A stretch of 45,077 nucleotides of DNA, taken from contig JAMWZA010000030.1 in the NCBI GenBank assembly GCA_024305105.1, positions 1 through 45,077 on the forward strand, given 5' to 3'. The DNA comes from Marinoscillum sp. (lineage in GTDB: Bacteria; Bacteroidota; Bacteroidia; Cytophagales; Cyclobacteriaceae). The translations under genes were made by a program, and so were the position numbers. This document shows positions 30,892 to 39,082 of the stretch, in pieces (within the stretch, counting starts at the first letter, position 1; every line of letters starts with the position of its first letter). The notes under the pieces are model-generated. The model saw only the letters and a list, made by a program, of their open reading frames with translations. It was not told the origin of the DNA and ran no database searches.

Positions 30892-32700
30892 TTATTCTTG
30901 AATGGCATTAATCACTTTCAAATTCACTTTTCTAACGGACTTTTCATCCAATTTGATCACCTTTCTGTCATAGGTCATCAATCCATTTACCTCACCTTCC
31001 ACATCAGTGGTCTGAGTATACACAGCAGCAGAAAACCCCGATTTAGCCATTTCTGCCAATTCGTTGGCATATTCCAGGTATTTATCTGTGACCTCTTTAG
31101 ACGTCTTAAACTGGATATACCCCCAGTTTCTGTCGGTCTCCCACAGGTGATCTGTCAGAGGCAACCCAATTCCTCCATACTCTCCCAATACAGTGGCACG
31201 CTGCGCATCATATAGATACATTTCAGGACCTGGATAGTTGTGCAAATCCAACATGTCACCAACCTGAAAGTGATTGCCTCCACTAGCTGGGTTGATCAAT
31301 CTGGATGGGTCATACGCCACGTTCCATTCTACAATTTCTTTTGTTTTAAACTGACCCCAACCTTCATTGAAAGGCACCCAACATACAATGCTCGGGTAGG
31401 AATAGAGGTGGTCCATGATCTCTTTCCATTCTTTCAGGAAAATAGCTTCAGATTCGGCAGTGCGTTCTAGCTCTGTTCCGGTAAAGTATTTTCTGTTTTG
31501 CCATATTGGCTGAGCATCGCCATTGGGCATATCCTGCCAGACCAATATTCCCAACCTGTCGCAGTGAGTGTACCATCGTGCGGGCTCTACTTTGACATGT
31601 TTACGAATCATGTTGAAGCCAAAATCCAGGGTCTTTTTGATATCATAAACCAATGCTTCATCCGTAGGGGCCGTATATAAACCATCAGGCCACCACCCCT
31701 GATCAAGCGGACCGAATTGAAAGTAGTCCTGATTGTTCAACTGAAACCTAACAATACCCTTTGCATCCCGCTTACTGCTGATTTTGCGCATAGCAAAGTA
31801 ACTATCCACCTGATCCGTCACATTCCCCTGACTAACCAGTGATACGTTCATGTCATATAAGAATGGCGACTCAGGAGACCAAAGTTTTTGATCTGGTATG
31901 GTCACAACCAATTCCTGATCTACAGCTACCTTTCTTTTAGCAATCACCTGATCTCCATCCCTGATCTCTACAATCACGATATCTCCGAACTCCGTACCTC
32001 TGGTTTGTGCATCGATAGTGATGCTGGATGCATCAATATCCGGAGTAGTCCTGATGGCAGCTATTGATTTCTTACTCAGTGGCTCTAGCCATACCGTTTG
32101 CCAAATACCAGTCACAGGTGTGTACCAGATACCTTCCGGATCCTTCACCTGCTTACCTCTAGGCTGAGGGCCTTCATTGGTAGGATCCCAAACTTTTACT
32201 TTCAGCTCTTGTTCACCAGATTCCAAATAAGGAGTGATGTCAAAGTAAAAAGGAGCATAGCCGCCTTCATGCAACCCTACTTTCACATCATTGATAAACA
32301 CCTCTGCCCTCCAGTCCACGGCTCCAAAGTGAAGCAACACGTTCTGACCTTTCCAATCATCAGGCACTTCAAATAGCCTTTTGTACCAAAGCACATTCTC
32401 CTTTCCTACCGTTTTCTGCACACCAGACAGACTGGACTCCACAGCAAATGGCACTACTATTTTATCATCATAATTCTCGGGTTCCTGCTCGTTGACCGGA
32501 GCAATGGCATAGCTCCAAAGGCCATTTAAGTTTTTCCAATCCGATCGCTTCATGATTGGTCGTGGGTACTCAGGAAGCACATTCTGGGGGTCGACCTGAG
32601 CAGCCCATTTGGTCTTAATTTTATCTCCTGCTGGTTGCCATTGAGCACTAGCAAGCAGGGTCAGTAGGATGAGATAAGAGAATAGAGATAAACGCTTCAT
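30892..32700 (-). CDS. GH2 glycosidase, secreted (beta-galactosidase-like)
   Basis: A 602-residue enzyme with a signal peptide. A jelly-roll sugar-binding domain covers about 45-210 (RSDWKNLNGLWSYAIAP, VPFAVESSLSGV, LHFGAVDWRAEVFINDVKVGLHEGGYAPFYFDITP), an Ig-like domain about 215-310, and the TIM barrel about 325-600. The acid/base Glu lies in VPFNEGWG (near 444) and the nucleophile in LGEYGG (near 507), with the FGFNMIRKHVKVEP and WQDMP motifs. It lacks the C-terminal domains of LacZ. The substrate could be beta-galactoside, beta-mannoside or beta-arabinopyranoside. It lies between the Asp-box lipoprotein and GH43 genes, presumably as an exo-enzyme acting on side chains. Confidence 0.85.
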   Translation of the reverse strand: MKRLSLFSYLILLTLLASAQWQPAGDKIKTKWAAQVDPQNVLPEYPRPIMKRSDWKNLNGLWSYAIAPVNEQEPENYDDKIVVPFAVESSLSGVQKTVGKENVLWYKRLFEVPDDWKGQNVLLHFGAVDWRAEVFINDVKVGLHEGGYAPFYFDITPYLESGEQELKVKVWDPTNEGPQPRGKQVKDPEGIWYTPVTGIWQTVWLEPLSKKSIAAIRTTPDIDASSITIDAQTRGTEFGDIVIVEIRDGDQVIAKRKVAVDQELVVTIPDQKLWSPESPFLYDMNVSLVSQGNVTDQVDSYFAMRKISSKRDAKGIVRFQLNNQDYFQFGPLDQGWWPDGLYTAPTDEALVYDIKKTLDFGFNMIRKHVKVEPARWYTHCDRLGILVWQDMPNGDAQPIWQNRKYFTGTELERTAESEAIFLKEWKEIMDHLYSYPSIVCWVPFNEGWGQFKTKEIVEWNVAYDPSRLINPASGGNHFQVGDMLDLHNYPGPEMYLYDAQRATVLGEYGGIGLPLTDHLWETDRNWGYIQFKTSKEVTDKYLEYANELAEMAKSGFSAAVYTQTTDVEGEVNGLMTYDRKVIKLDEKSVRKVNLKVINAIQE

Positions 32701-32778
32701 ATTTCATTCAAGGTTTGGCCATTAACAAAAATTAAATTATGCCTTTCATCGGCTGACTTTTCTAAATCAATTAACTAA

Positions 32779-33990
32779 TTATTCGAATCTTACAACATTT
32801 CCCTTCACCCAGTGAATCTCTGAGTGGCCATCACTGAAATTCCTGCTCGCCAGGGCGATAAGGATCTGGTTATCCAATGCACAAATGGAATTGAAAAATG
32901 CTCCTTCATTTGGCGGCAAGTCTGGAAAAGGATAACTCACATTTTCAAAATTCTTGGCTTCTTCGTCTCCAATCAACACATACATGGTGTTCTTCATCCA
33001 GTCGGATCCTATATCCCTACCGCCAGTATCATGAAGTGACAGTATGGTCTCTCCTGTTTCCAATTGCAACAAATAGGGACCACCGCCAAAGTTCACAAGT
33101 GACTTGGGTGCAGCTAGCCACCGTCCGTCCGGCGACTCAAATTGATTTTCCAAGTCAGAGTACACTATCCAGGGCCCATTTGAATTTCCAACAGATTCAA
33201 TGGCAAATACGATGCCTTTGCCATCCTTTAGTACTACAGGAATGGGCATTCCATCGCGCATGGATGGTGTGTAAGCTACCGATATTGGGTTGCTCCATGA
33301 CATCCCATCATTATCAGATACTACCATCAATATTTCTTGCTCTATTTCATCGGCAACCTGCCACCATTGCGCCTCACTGGAGTAAAACATCATCACCTCT
33401 CCATTGGGGTGCTGTACCATTGCTGGTTCCCATGAGCGTCCATATTTAACAATACGTGGATTGGTCCAGGTCTCACCCCGATCATCGCTATGCGTCACCT
33501 GGATGTTGTCATGCTGATTGTCATCTGGCCTGCCTCTCCCTGTAAATGCCATTAGTATCCGACCATTGCGAAGCTCCAAAAATTCCGGGTTGGCATACCC
33601 CCAATAATCCGGATCGTCATCTACCATCAACACCTCTGGTTCTGTCCAACTGACTCCAAGATCAAAGCTCTTACGCAAATAAATATTATCCCAGGAGTTG
33701 TTCTGATCACCACCATGGTAGGCCATCAGCAGTGTATCACCGCCAAGACGGATCATACGTGGGTAAGCAGCATTGAATACCTCATGTGAGACTATTCGTG
33801 GCGTGCCCCATTCAATGTGACTTATGGGTTTTCCATCTATGCTTTTTTCTATCACCCACGCTGAAGTGTCTTCTTCTACTTCTGGCTCTTTCGGAGCAGG
33901 ATTATCGCTCTCTTTGTTACAAGAGAGCGACCCCAATACAACCAAAAATGGCAACACATGAAGAAGAATTTTTATAGCTGATCCATTCAT
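32779..33990 (-). CDS. Asp-box beta-propeller lipoprotein (sialidase superfamily, possible GH93-type exo-enzyme)
   Basis: A 403-residue lipoprotein (lipobox SLSC, C24) with a linker rich in Pro, Glu and Asp. Three Asp boxes of the S-x-D-x-G-x-[ST]-W type are visible at 108-115, 168-175 and 225-232, which mark a six-blade sialidase-like propeller. Other family-type features are AYPRMIRLGGDTLLMAYHGG at 75-94, NPEFLELRNGRILMAFTGRGR and the end segment NEGAFFNS. This fold includes sialidases and GH93 exo-arabinanases; with two GH43 genes in the locus, an exo-arabinanase-like role is favoured over sialidase. No FRIP motif of sialidases is seen. The assignment is moderate. Confidence 0.65.
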   Translation of the reverse strand: MNGSAIKILLHVLPFLVVLGSLSCNKESDNPAPKEPEVEEDTSAWVIEKSIDGKPISHIEWGTPRIVSHEVFNAAYPRMIRLGGDTLLMAYHGGDQNNSWDNIYLRKSFDLGVSWTEPEVLMVDDDPDYWGYANPEFLELRNGRILMAFTGRGRPDDNQHDNIQVTHSDDRGETWTNPRIVKYGRSWEPAMVQHPNGEVMMFYSSEAQWWQVADEIEQEILMVVSDNDGMSWSNPISVAYTPSMRDGMPIPVVLKDGKGIVFAIESVGNSNGPWIVYSDLENQFESPDGRWLAAPKSLVNFGGGPYLLQLETGETILSLHDTGGRDIGSDWMKNTMYVLIGDEEAKNFENVSYPFPDLPPNEGAFFNSICALDNQILIALASRNFSDGHSEIHWVKGNVVRFE

Positions 33991-34002
33991 AACAAGCTTG
34001 TT

Positions 34003-36003
34003 TTATTCGAAATATGCTTCTGTTCGGCCAACAGTCAGCAACTCCCAAAGTGAGGCTACCGTCCAGCCTGGTGCAAAAAGATCATTATAGAACCCCTTAC
34101 CAAACTTGCCGTAATCCCATTGTGTATGCTGCACCACCTCAGGATAATATCCTGTCTTCCCTATACCAACCATGTGTCCTTCATAGGGCAATAATTGAGA
34201 TCTCATGGATGAGCGGATTACATCCGCAAAATCAGCAAAGCGCGGTTCCGAGGTTTCATCTGCCAGCCAGTCTAAAATTTCATCAAATTCAAAAATATAC
34301 ACATCGATGTGGTTGTTCTCCACGGATACATTGCCCCATCCTCGTGATTTCATTCCAATATCTCCGAGCATTTGCCCCTGAGCAAAAGGCACATCCCATG
34401 TGTAGTACCAGGACAAAGCGAAATATGAGGCTTTTTTAGCCAACTCGACATAATGCCTCTGCTCTTTTCCCTTTGTCACTTGTGCGAGGTAGTAAAGAGA
34501 AGTAGCCACGTATAGAGATGCTTCTTTGTCTTCACAGTTAGCATCCAGAGTAGAAGAAAAATAGTCTGCTTTATTAATCAACTCTGCTTCTTGATACGCT
34601 CCCACCTTACGAGCCGTTTGCAGGTATTTTTTATCTCCAAAATACTGATAGGCCATCACCAAAGGAGGAACGACACATGATGAGCTACCTCCACTGGCAT
34701 CTTTAACCATCAAATCATCATCAAATTTTCTAGGAAAGCTGCCATCTTCTTTTTGCAGTTGGATAAATCGATCAAACAGCTGTTTCACTTTTCGCTCCCA
34801 GTCGGGATGCTTGCGACCTGCATTTTTCTCATAATTGAGGTAAAAAAGTGCCGCATAAAGTCCCTCCGACTGTCTTCTAATGGAGAAGACATCCGCCTCC
34901 CAATCATGGTATTCGTCTACCACTTCGCGAAAGAGCCCTCCTTTTGTAAACCCATGTTCCAGATAACTATTCCAGATCTCATTGGAGATGTCTATAAGCT
35001 CTAGATCTTTTTGTTCATAGCCAAATTCCAAAGAGTTGAAGGCATTGAGCAAAACACGCCCCACAAAACCAACTTCTAAAAGGGGAATCACTTCGCAATC
35101 GGCCGTTTGTAAATGCACACCCGAATACCCTTTGAGCCCATCAGAAGTGGAAGTGAAAGACTGCTTCCAAAACTGGGCAAGCGTACTTTTAACTTCCGCA
35201 TTGGTCAATCCATCTGAAGGCACCTGTTTTGGTTGCATAAGATCGTAAGAAGAATTCCAGGAATTGGATACGAAATCTGAAAAATCAGCTGCTTTATAAG
35301 AGTTCACAAGGTATTGATAACTCACTTCCTGTCCACTATCTAGCTTGATATAGGAAGTAACCGAGTCTCCGAGCGTAAGCTTTCTGTAGTATGAATAGGG
35401 TGCTTCCTGGTAGGGAATAGTAAACCTCAAGGCAACCGCTCCCGAATTCTCTTGAAAACCAATTGCACCAAGATTGGTAGGACCACTGAGGATGACTTCA
35501 CCTTGATTGAGTGGCGCAAGAGATACCTGATCTGCTACATCCATTCTCACCAAATTGACCCCTGCACCAGTCGTTTCATCATACGCACCTGCTAGTGGCG
35601 TGCTCAGACGATCCTCCCTTACAATCCAGCTTTTACTTACTCGGGCATTAGGCGCCTTATCTGGCGATCGTAGATTCTTACGATACCAAAACCCAGGTAA
35701 GTAAAATTGAGTGGATTCATACTGGTAGTCTTCTAAAGCAATCGCACCACTTAAATTGATGTAGCTTTCATCAGATGCTCGCACTGTGATGGTCAGAAAT
35801 TCACCTCCATTTTCTTGTGTCACTTCCTGCAATAGCGTGAACGCATCGCTCACTCTTTTGCTCGATGATCCAGATAAGCTCACATGATGATTAACAGCAG
35901 AGTTTCCTGGTGATTTTGAAGAAAGTGTGTACTTCACCTGGAGATCCTGAGCCCCCGAAAAATAAGAGAGTAACACTATAAATGAGTAAAGAGTTAGTTT
36001 CAT
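34003..36003 (-). CDS. Secreted putative alpha/alpha-toroid glycosidase of unrecognised family
   Basis: A 666-residue protein with a signal peptide. Residues about 20-240 look like a beta-sandwich (VSLSGSSSKRVSDAFTLLQ..., FYLPGFWYRKN, GEVILSGPTNLGAIGF, TIPYQEAPYSYYRKLTLGDS). Residues about 250-666 are helical-repeat-like, with FREVVDEYHDWEADVFSIRRQSEGLYAALFYL, DGSFPRKFDDD, PPLVMAYQYFGDKKYL, DANCEDKEASLYVATSLYYLAQV and RGWGNVSVENNHIDVYIFEFDE, as in six-hairpin glycosidases and some lyases. Conserved-looking acids (EYHDWEAD, DANCEDKE, ENNHID) could be catalytic. I do not recognise the family. It is co-located with GH2, GH43 and an Asp-box protein, so a carbohydrate-active function is likely. 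Alternatives are a lyase or a non-catalytic binding protein. Confidence 0.6.
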   Translation of the reverse strand: MKLTLYSFIVLLSYFSGAQDLQVKYTLSSKSPGNSAVNHHVSLSGSSSKRVSDAFTLLQEVTQENGGEFLTITVRASDESYINLSGAIALEDYQYESTQFYLPGFWYRKNLRSPDKAPNARVSKSWIVREDRLSTPLAGAYDETTGAGVNLVRMDVADQVSLAPLNQGEVILSGPTNLGAIGFQENSGAVALRFTIPYQEAPYSYYRKLTLGDSVTSYIKLDSGQEVSYQYLVNSYKAADFSDFVSNSWNSSYDLMQPKQVPSDGLTNAEVKSTLAQFWKQSFTSTSDGLKGYSGVHLQTADCEVIPLLEVGFVGRVLLNAFNSLEFGYEQKDLELIDISNEIWNSYLEHGFTKGGLFREVVDEYHDWEADVFSIRRQSEGLYAALFYLNYEKNAGRKHPDWERKVKQLFDRFIQLQKEDGSFPRKFDDDLMVKDASGGSSSCVVPPLVMAYQYFGDKKYLQTARKVGAYQEAELINKADYFSSTLDANCEDKEASLYVATSLYYLAQVTKGKEQRHYVELAKKASYFALSWYYTWDVPFAQGQMLGDIGMKSRGWGNVSVENNHIDVYIFEFDEILDWLADETSEPRFADFADVIRSSMRSQLLPYEGHMVGIGKTGYYPEVVQHTQWDYGKFGKGFYNDLFAPGWTVASLWELLTVGRTEAYFE

Positions 36004-36061
36004 GTTTCAAGTGTTCTAATTGAAAAGTTATGTCCTAGTCAGTCAAATATTACGACAAATC

Positions 36062-36091
36062 AAAAAATGGATGGCCCAAAAAGGCCATCCA
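36062..36091 (-). terminator. Intrinsic terminator after the FG-GAP gene
   Basis: On the minus strand TGGATGGCC and GGCCATCCA form a perfect 9-bp stem with a 6-base loop, followed by TTTTTT (36067-36062). It lies 40 bases after the FG-GAP stop at 36132 and splits the second locus into two transcription units. The genes at 34003 and below would then need their own promoter in 36004-36060 or read-through. Confidence 0.8.
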
Positions 36092-36131
36092 CGGATTTCA
36101 CCAAAAATTGGTTAGATCCCGCCTTAGTTTC

Positions 36132-37916
36132 CTATTTGACAAATGCTTTTCGACTGCTCACAGATCCATCTTCGTGAAGCAGTTTCACTAAATACATACC
36201 AGAATCAACCTCAATACGAACATGTGAAGTGGTACTATTGGCTATCGTTTTGATCAGTTTACCACCAATACTCATCACCGAAATTTGTTTGACACTTCCT
36301 ACATTGTAAAGGTTGATTCCACTGGAGGACGGATTTGGAAATATGGTGATGCCTTCGGAAACTTGATCACCAAGAACCACACCACCTTCTCTATGATTGA
36401 AGGAACCGAAAGTAAACAAGGAACCGGCAAAGCTATTGTCAATGGCTTGCACACCCCATCGGTATTCTCCGTAAGGAAGGGTTACTTTCCATGAAGTATT
36501 CAATTCGACATTCCCCTTTTGCTGTACAATCAGGTTACCCGAAATAGTATCGGCAAGTGGCGTATAGTAATAATGGCCTTCCGAATCTACCAGTAATAAG
36601 TTGTAGGTAAGACTAGTAGAGTTATCGTCAGAGGAAGCATCCCAACCAAACGTCACATTTTGACCGCTTGCATTGGCAACCAGATTGTCTGGAGCAGCAG
36701 GAGCTTCATTGGTAGCTGCTATGGTGTTTTCAATGATCACAGAAATATTTCTACCAAATACAGAACCTTCTCCATTCCATTCATTCCCTGAATACCCGTT
36801 TATTACCAAATCCAAATCTCCATCATCATCCAGATCACCTACTTCCACTGCACTTTCTGAAACACCGGGAACGGTACTACTGTAATCAGCCAATGAAAAA
36901 GTGCCAGAGTTATTAATAAAGAACCCTACGCGTTGCCCTTCTTCATCGGGATTCCAACCCGTAACGATTACATCCAGATCACCGTCGTTGTCCCAGTCGG
37001 CAAATCTCGATGAAGTACCCGGACTATAGGCGCCATAAGGCTGAAAATCAGCCGCTTCTTTGAAGGTTCCCTGATCATTCTCATAGATTCTATAAATAAC
37101 ATCACTGTCCTCACCAGAGTTTACATAGCCCCAGCCACCTATCAGTAAGTCCAGATCGCCATCAGCATCATAGTCTCCCCAGTCAGAAGAGCCAGGTCCC
37201 TTGTTGATGATCCCTAGATCAACTGCTGTGAAATCACCTCCTTCATTTTCAAACATCATCCCGAATCGCGCGTCAGCATTCACTTCGTACCCGGCCATAA
37301 CCCATAGGTCCAGATCCCCATCAGAGTCATAGTCTACCGCCTGTGGTTTGCTGTCAATGAACTGATAATCATCAAAAGGCGATGTTTCATCAAATCCACC
37401 ATCAGCATTCGCAAAGTAAATCTTCGGACGCTGATCCTCAATGTTGTGATTCCCAAAAATGAAGAGGTCATTACGTCCATCATTGTTCAGATCGGCTATC
37501 CCAATTCCGGGAGCAATGTGAATCAACTCTGAATACATGTTATCCAACGTTAGATCACCTTCACTAGTGGATGTATAGAGGTTAACCAGCACTGTATCTG
37601 CAAAACCAGACTGAAGAACATCGAACACACCATCAGCATTAACATCACCGAAATCAACAGAAGGAACCCATGTAGGCTCAAATATTGATTCTACCTTCTC
37701 GAAGGTCATGTCCCCATTATTCTGGAACATCTGCGCAAATCGACCATTGGGGTTTTCTCCAATGATCAAAACATCTCTGTCACCATCGCTATCAATATCG
37801 ACGATGGATATATCAGATTTCTGGACATCAAGGTCAAGATCAATTACAGTGTCTTGAGCATATAATCCCAGGTTGGCTGCCAGGCAGCCAGCTAAAATAA
37901 GTATCGTATTTTTCAT
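36132..37916 (-). CDS. FG-GAP/VCBS repeat protein with Fn3-like and T9SS sorting domains
   Basis: A 594-residue secreted protein. After a signal peptide come about seven propeller repeats with calcium-type loops (DIDSDGDRD, DVNADGVFD, DLNNDGRND, DYDSDGDLD, DYDADGDLD, DWDNDGDLD, DLDDDGDLD) over about 25-390. A fibronectin-III-like domain is at about 405-505 (APAAPDNLVANASGQNVTFGWDAS...). A type A T9SS sorting domain ends the protein (IFPNPSSSGINLYNV..., SGMYLVKLLHEDGSVSSRKAFVK). No catalytic motif is seen. It is likely a surface protein binding glycan or calcium, or one that mediates contact with the substrate. It belongs to the SusCD2 transcript and is followed by a terminator. Confidence 0.85.
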   Translation of the reverse strand: MKNTILILAGCLAANLGLYAQDTVIDLDLDVQKSDISIVDIDSDGDRDVLIIGENPNGRFAQMFQNNGDMTFEKVESIFEPTWVPSVDFGDVNADGVFDVLQSGFADTVLVNLYTSTSEGDLTLDNMYSELIHIAPGIGIADLNNDGRNDLFIFGNHNIEDQRPKIYFANADGGFDETSPFDDYQFIDSKPQAVDYDSDGDLDLWVMAGYEVNADARFGMMFENEGGDFTAVDLGIINKGPGSSDWGDYDADGDLDLLIGGWGYVNSGEDSDVIYRIYENDQGTFKEAADFQPYGAYSPGTSSRFADWDNDGDLDVIVTGWNPDEEGQRVGFFINNSGTFSLADYSSTVPGVSESAVEVGDLDDDGDLDLVINGYSGNEWNGEGSVFGRNISVIIENTIAATNEAPAAPDNLVANASGQNVTFGWDASSDDNSTSLTYNLLLVDSEGHYYYTPLADTISGNLIVQQKGNVELNTSWKVTLPYGEYRWGVQAIDNSFAGSLFTFGSFNHREGGVVLGDQVSEGITIFPNPSSSGINLYNVGSVKQISVMSIGGKLIKTIANSTTSHVRIEVDSGMYLVKLLHEDGSVSSRKAFVK

Positions 37917-37941
37917 TTTTTTAAGTTTTAAAAGTTACTGA

Positions 37942-39012
37942 TCAATACTCGCCAGATGGTCTGGTGAGCTTCTGATACAGTGGATGTGGCGTACCAAAAT
38001 CAGGGTACCCATTATCATCCCAAACAAAAGGTTGTATTCTAATCGAACGATTGCCGCCACAGCCTTGTCCGGCTTGTGGGTTGGCGTGATAGATGATCCA
38101 ATCCTCCGTGCCATCTACGGATTTGAAAAACCCATTATGGCCTGGACCATAAGCGTTTCCTTCAGGATACTGGCTAAAGACAGGTTCCTGAGATTTTTCC
38201 CATGTTTCTGGTGACATGAGGTCGGCACCTTCAGCTGCCGTCAGCATTCCCAGTGTATACCCATCTGTCCAGCAACCTCCAGCCGAGTAAACAATAAAGA
38301 TTTTGCCGTCATGTTTCAGCACTTGTGGCCCTTCAGTTACTGTTGGGTTTACACCATTGGTTTCCCAACTTAGCTCAGGTTTAGTAAGCAATACCCGCTC
38401 ACCGACCGGCGTTAGCGGATCGTCCATTTTACAGATATAGATATCCTGTCGGCCATTCACATCACCTTCCCATCCAGACCATAGGTAATACAACTGTTCG
38501 TTGTGTTCTAGTATGGTTCCATCGATTGCCCATTTATCATCGGGTAACTCCAGCATTCCTCTGTCAGTCCATGTACCTACTATTGGGTCTTCACTGCTAT
38601 TTTCCAATACAAACATTCTGTGATTCTTGTTATCGCCATCGTCTGCGGCATAGTAGATGTACCATTTATCACCTACTTTGTGGATTTCCGGTGCCCAGAT
38701 ATTTTTAGAATTGGGACCACTTGCAGGCGGTGTCCAAACGGCACGACTGTATGCATCCGACAGGTCCGACATGATATCACTTTTGTATAGTGTCACATTG
38801 AACCCGGTCGTAAATGTCAGGTAATAGGAATCATTTGCCTGAAAGACCCACGGGTCTGGTCCCGATGTATGAATCGGATTTAGGAACAACGAATCGGTTT
38901 CTGTTTGTTCCTCTTCATCATCTTCTTTAATGGTAGGAGTAGGTTCATCAGTGCATGCGGACAATATAAAATAGGCACTACAGTAAAGACCGATCAATAA
39001 CGTTCGAAGCAT
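37942..39012 (-). CDS. GH43 glycosidase lipoprotein (arabinofuranosidase-like)
   Basis: A 356-residue five-blade propeller lipoprotein (lipobox LSAC, C20, then an acidic linker). The GH43 triad is D53 in SGPDPWVF, D164 in WAIDGTIL and E227 in TVTEGPQVL. Aromatic and substrate-site features are KNIWAPEIHKVGDKWYIYYAADDG and GNAYGPGHNGFF. The DPWV/IDGT/TEGP combination is typical of GH43 alpha-L-arabinofuranosidase subfamilies. It is the first enzyme after SusD2, behind a stem-loop, and is probably a surface enzyme trimming arabinose side chains. Confidence 0.85.
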   Translation of the reverse strand: MLRTLLIGLYCSAYFILSACTDEPTPTIKEDDEEEQTETDSLFLNPIHTSGPDPWVFQANDSYYLTFTTGFNVTLYKSDIMSDLSDAYSRAVWTPPASGPNSKNIWAPEIHKVGDKWYIYYAADDGDNKNHRMFVLENSSEDPIVGTWTDRGMLELPDDKWAIDGTILEHNEQLYYLWSGWEGDVNGRQDIYICKMDDPLTPVGERVLLTKPELSWETNGVNPTVTEGPQVLKHDGKIFIVYSAGGCWTDGYTLGMLTAAEGADLMSPETWEKSQEPVFSQYPEGNAYGPGHNGFFKSVDGTEDWIIYHANPQAGQGCGGNRSIRIQPFVWDDNGYPDFGTPHPLYQKLTRPSGEY

Positions 39013-39041
39013 AAATAATTCAATTACTAGGTTTATTGTAA

Positions 39042-39066
39042 CCCAGGCAGGAAACTCCTACCCGGG
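39042..39066 (-). other. Stem-loop between SusD and first enzyme gene (second locus)
   Basis: CCCAGGCAGGA (39042-39052) pairs with TCCTACCCGGG (39056-39066) over 11 bp including two G-T wobbles on the transcript strand, with a 3-base loop. It lies 16 bases after the SusD2 stop at 39083. There is no U-tract, and the position matches the stem-loop at 21589-21612 in the first locus. Confidence 0.6.
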
Positions 39067-39082
39067 AATCTATGAGAAAACT

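Noticed and set aside
32779-33990. Reading the Asp-box lipoprotein as a true sialidase
   Set aside because: No FRIP motif or clear arginine triad could be recognised, and the locus has no sialic-acid genes.
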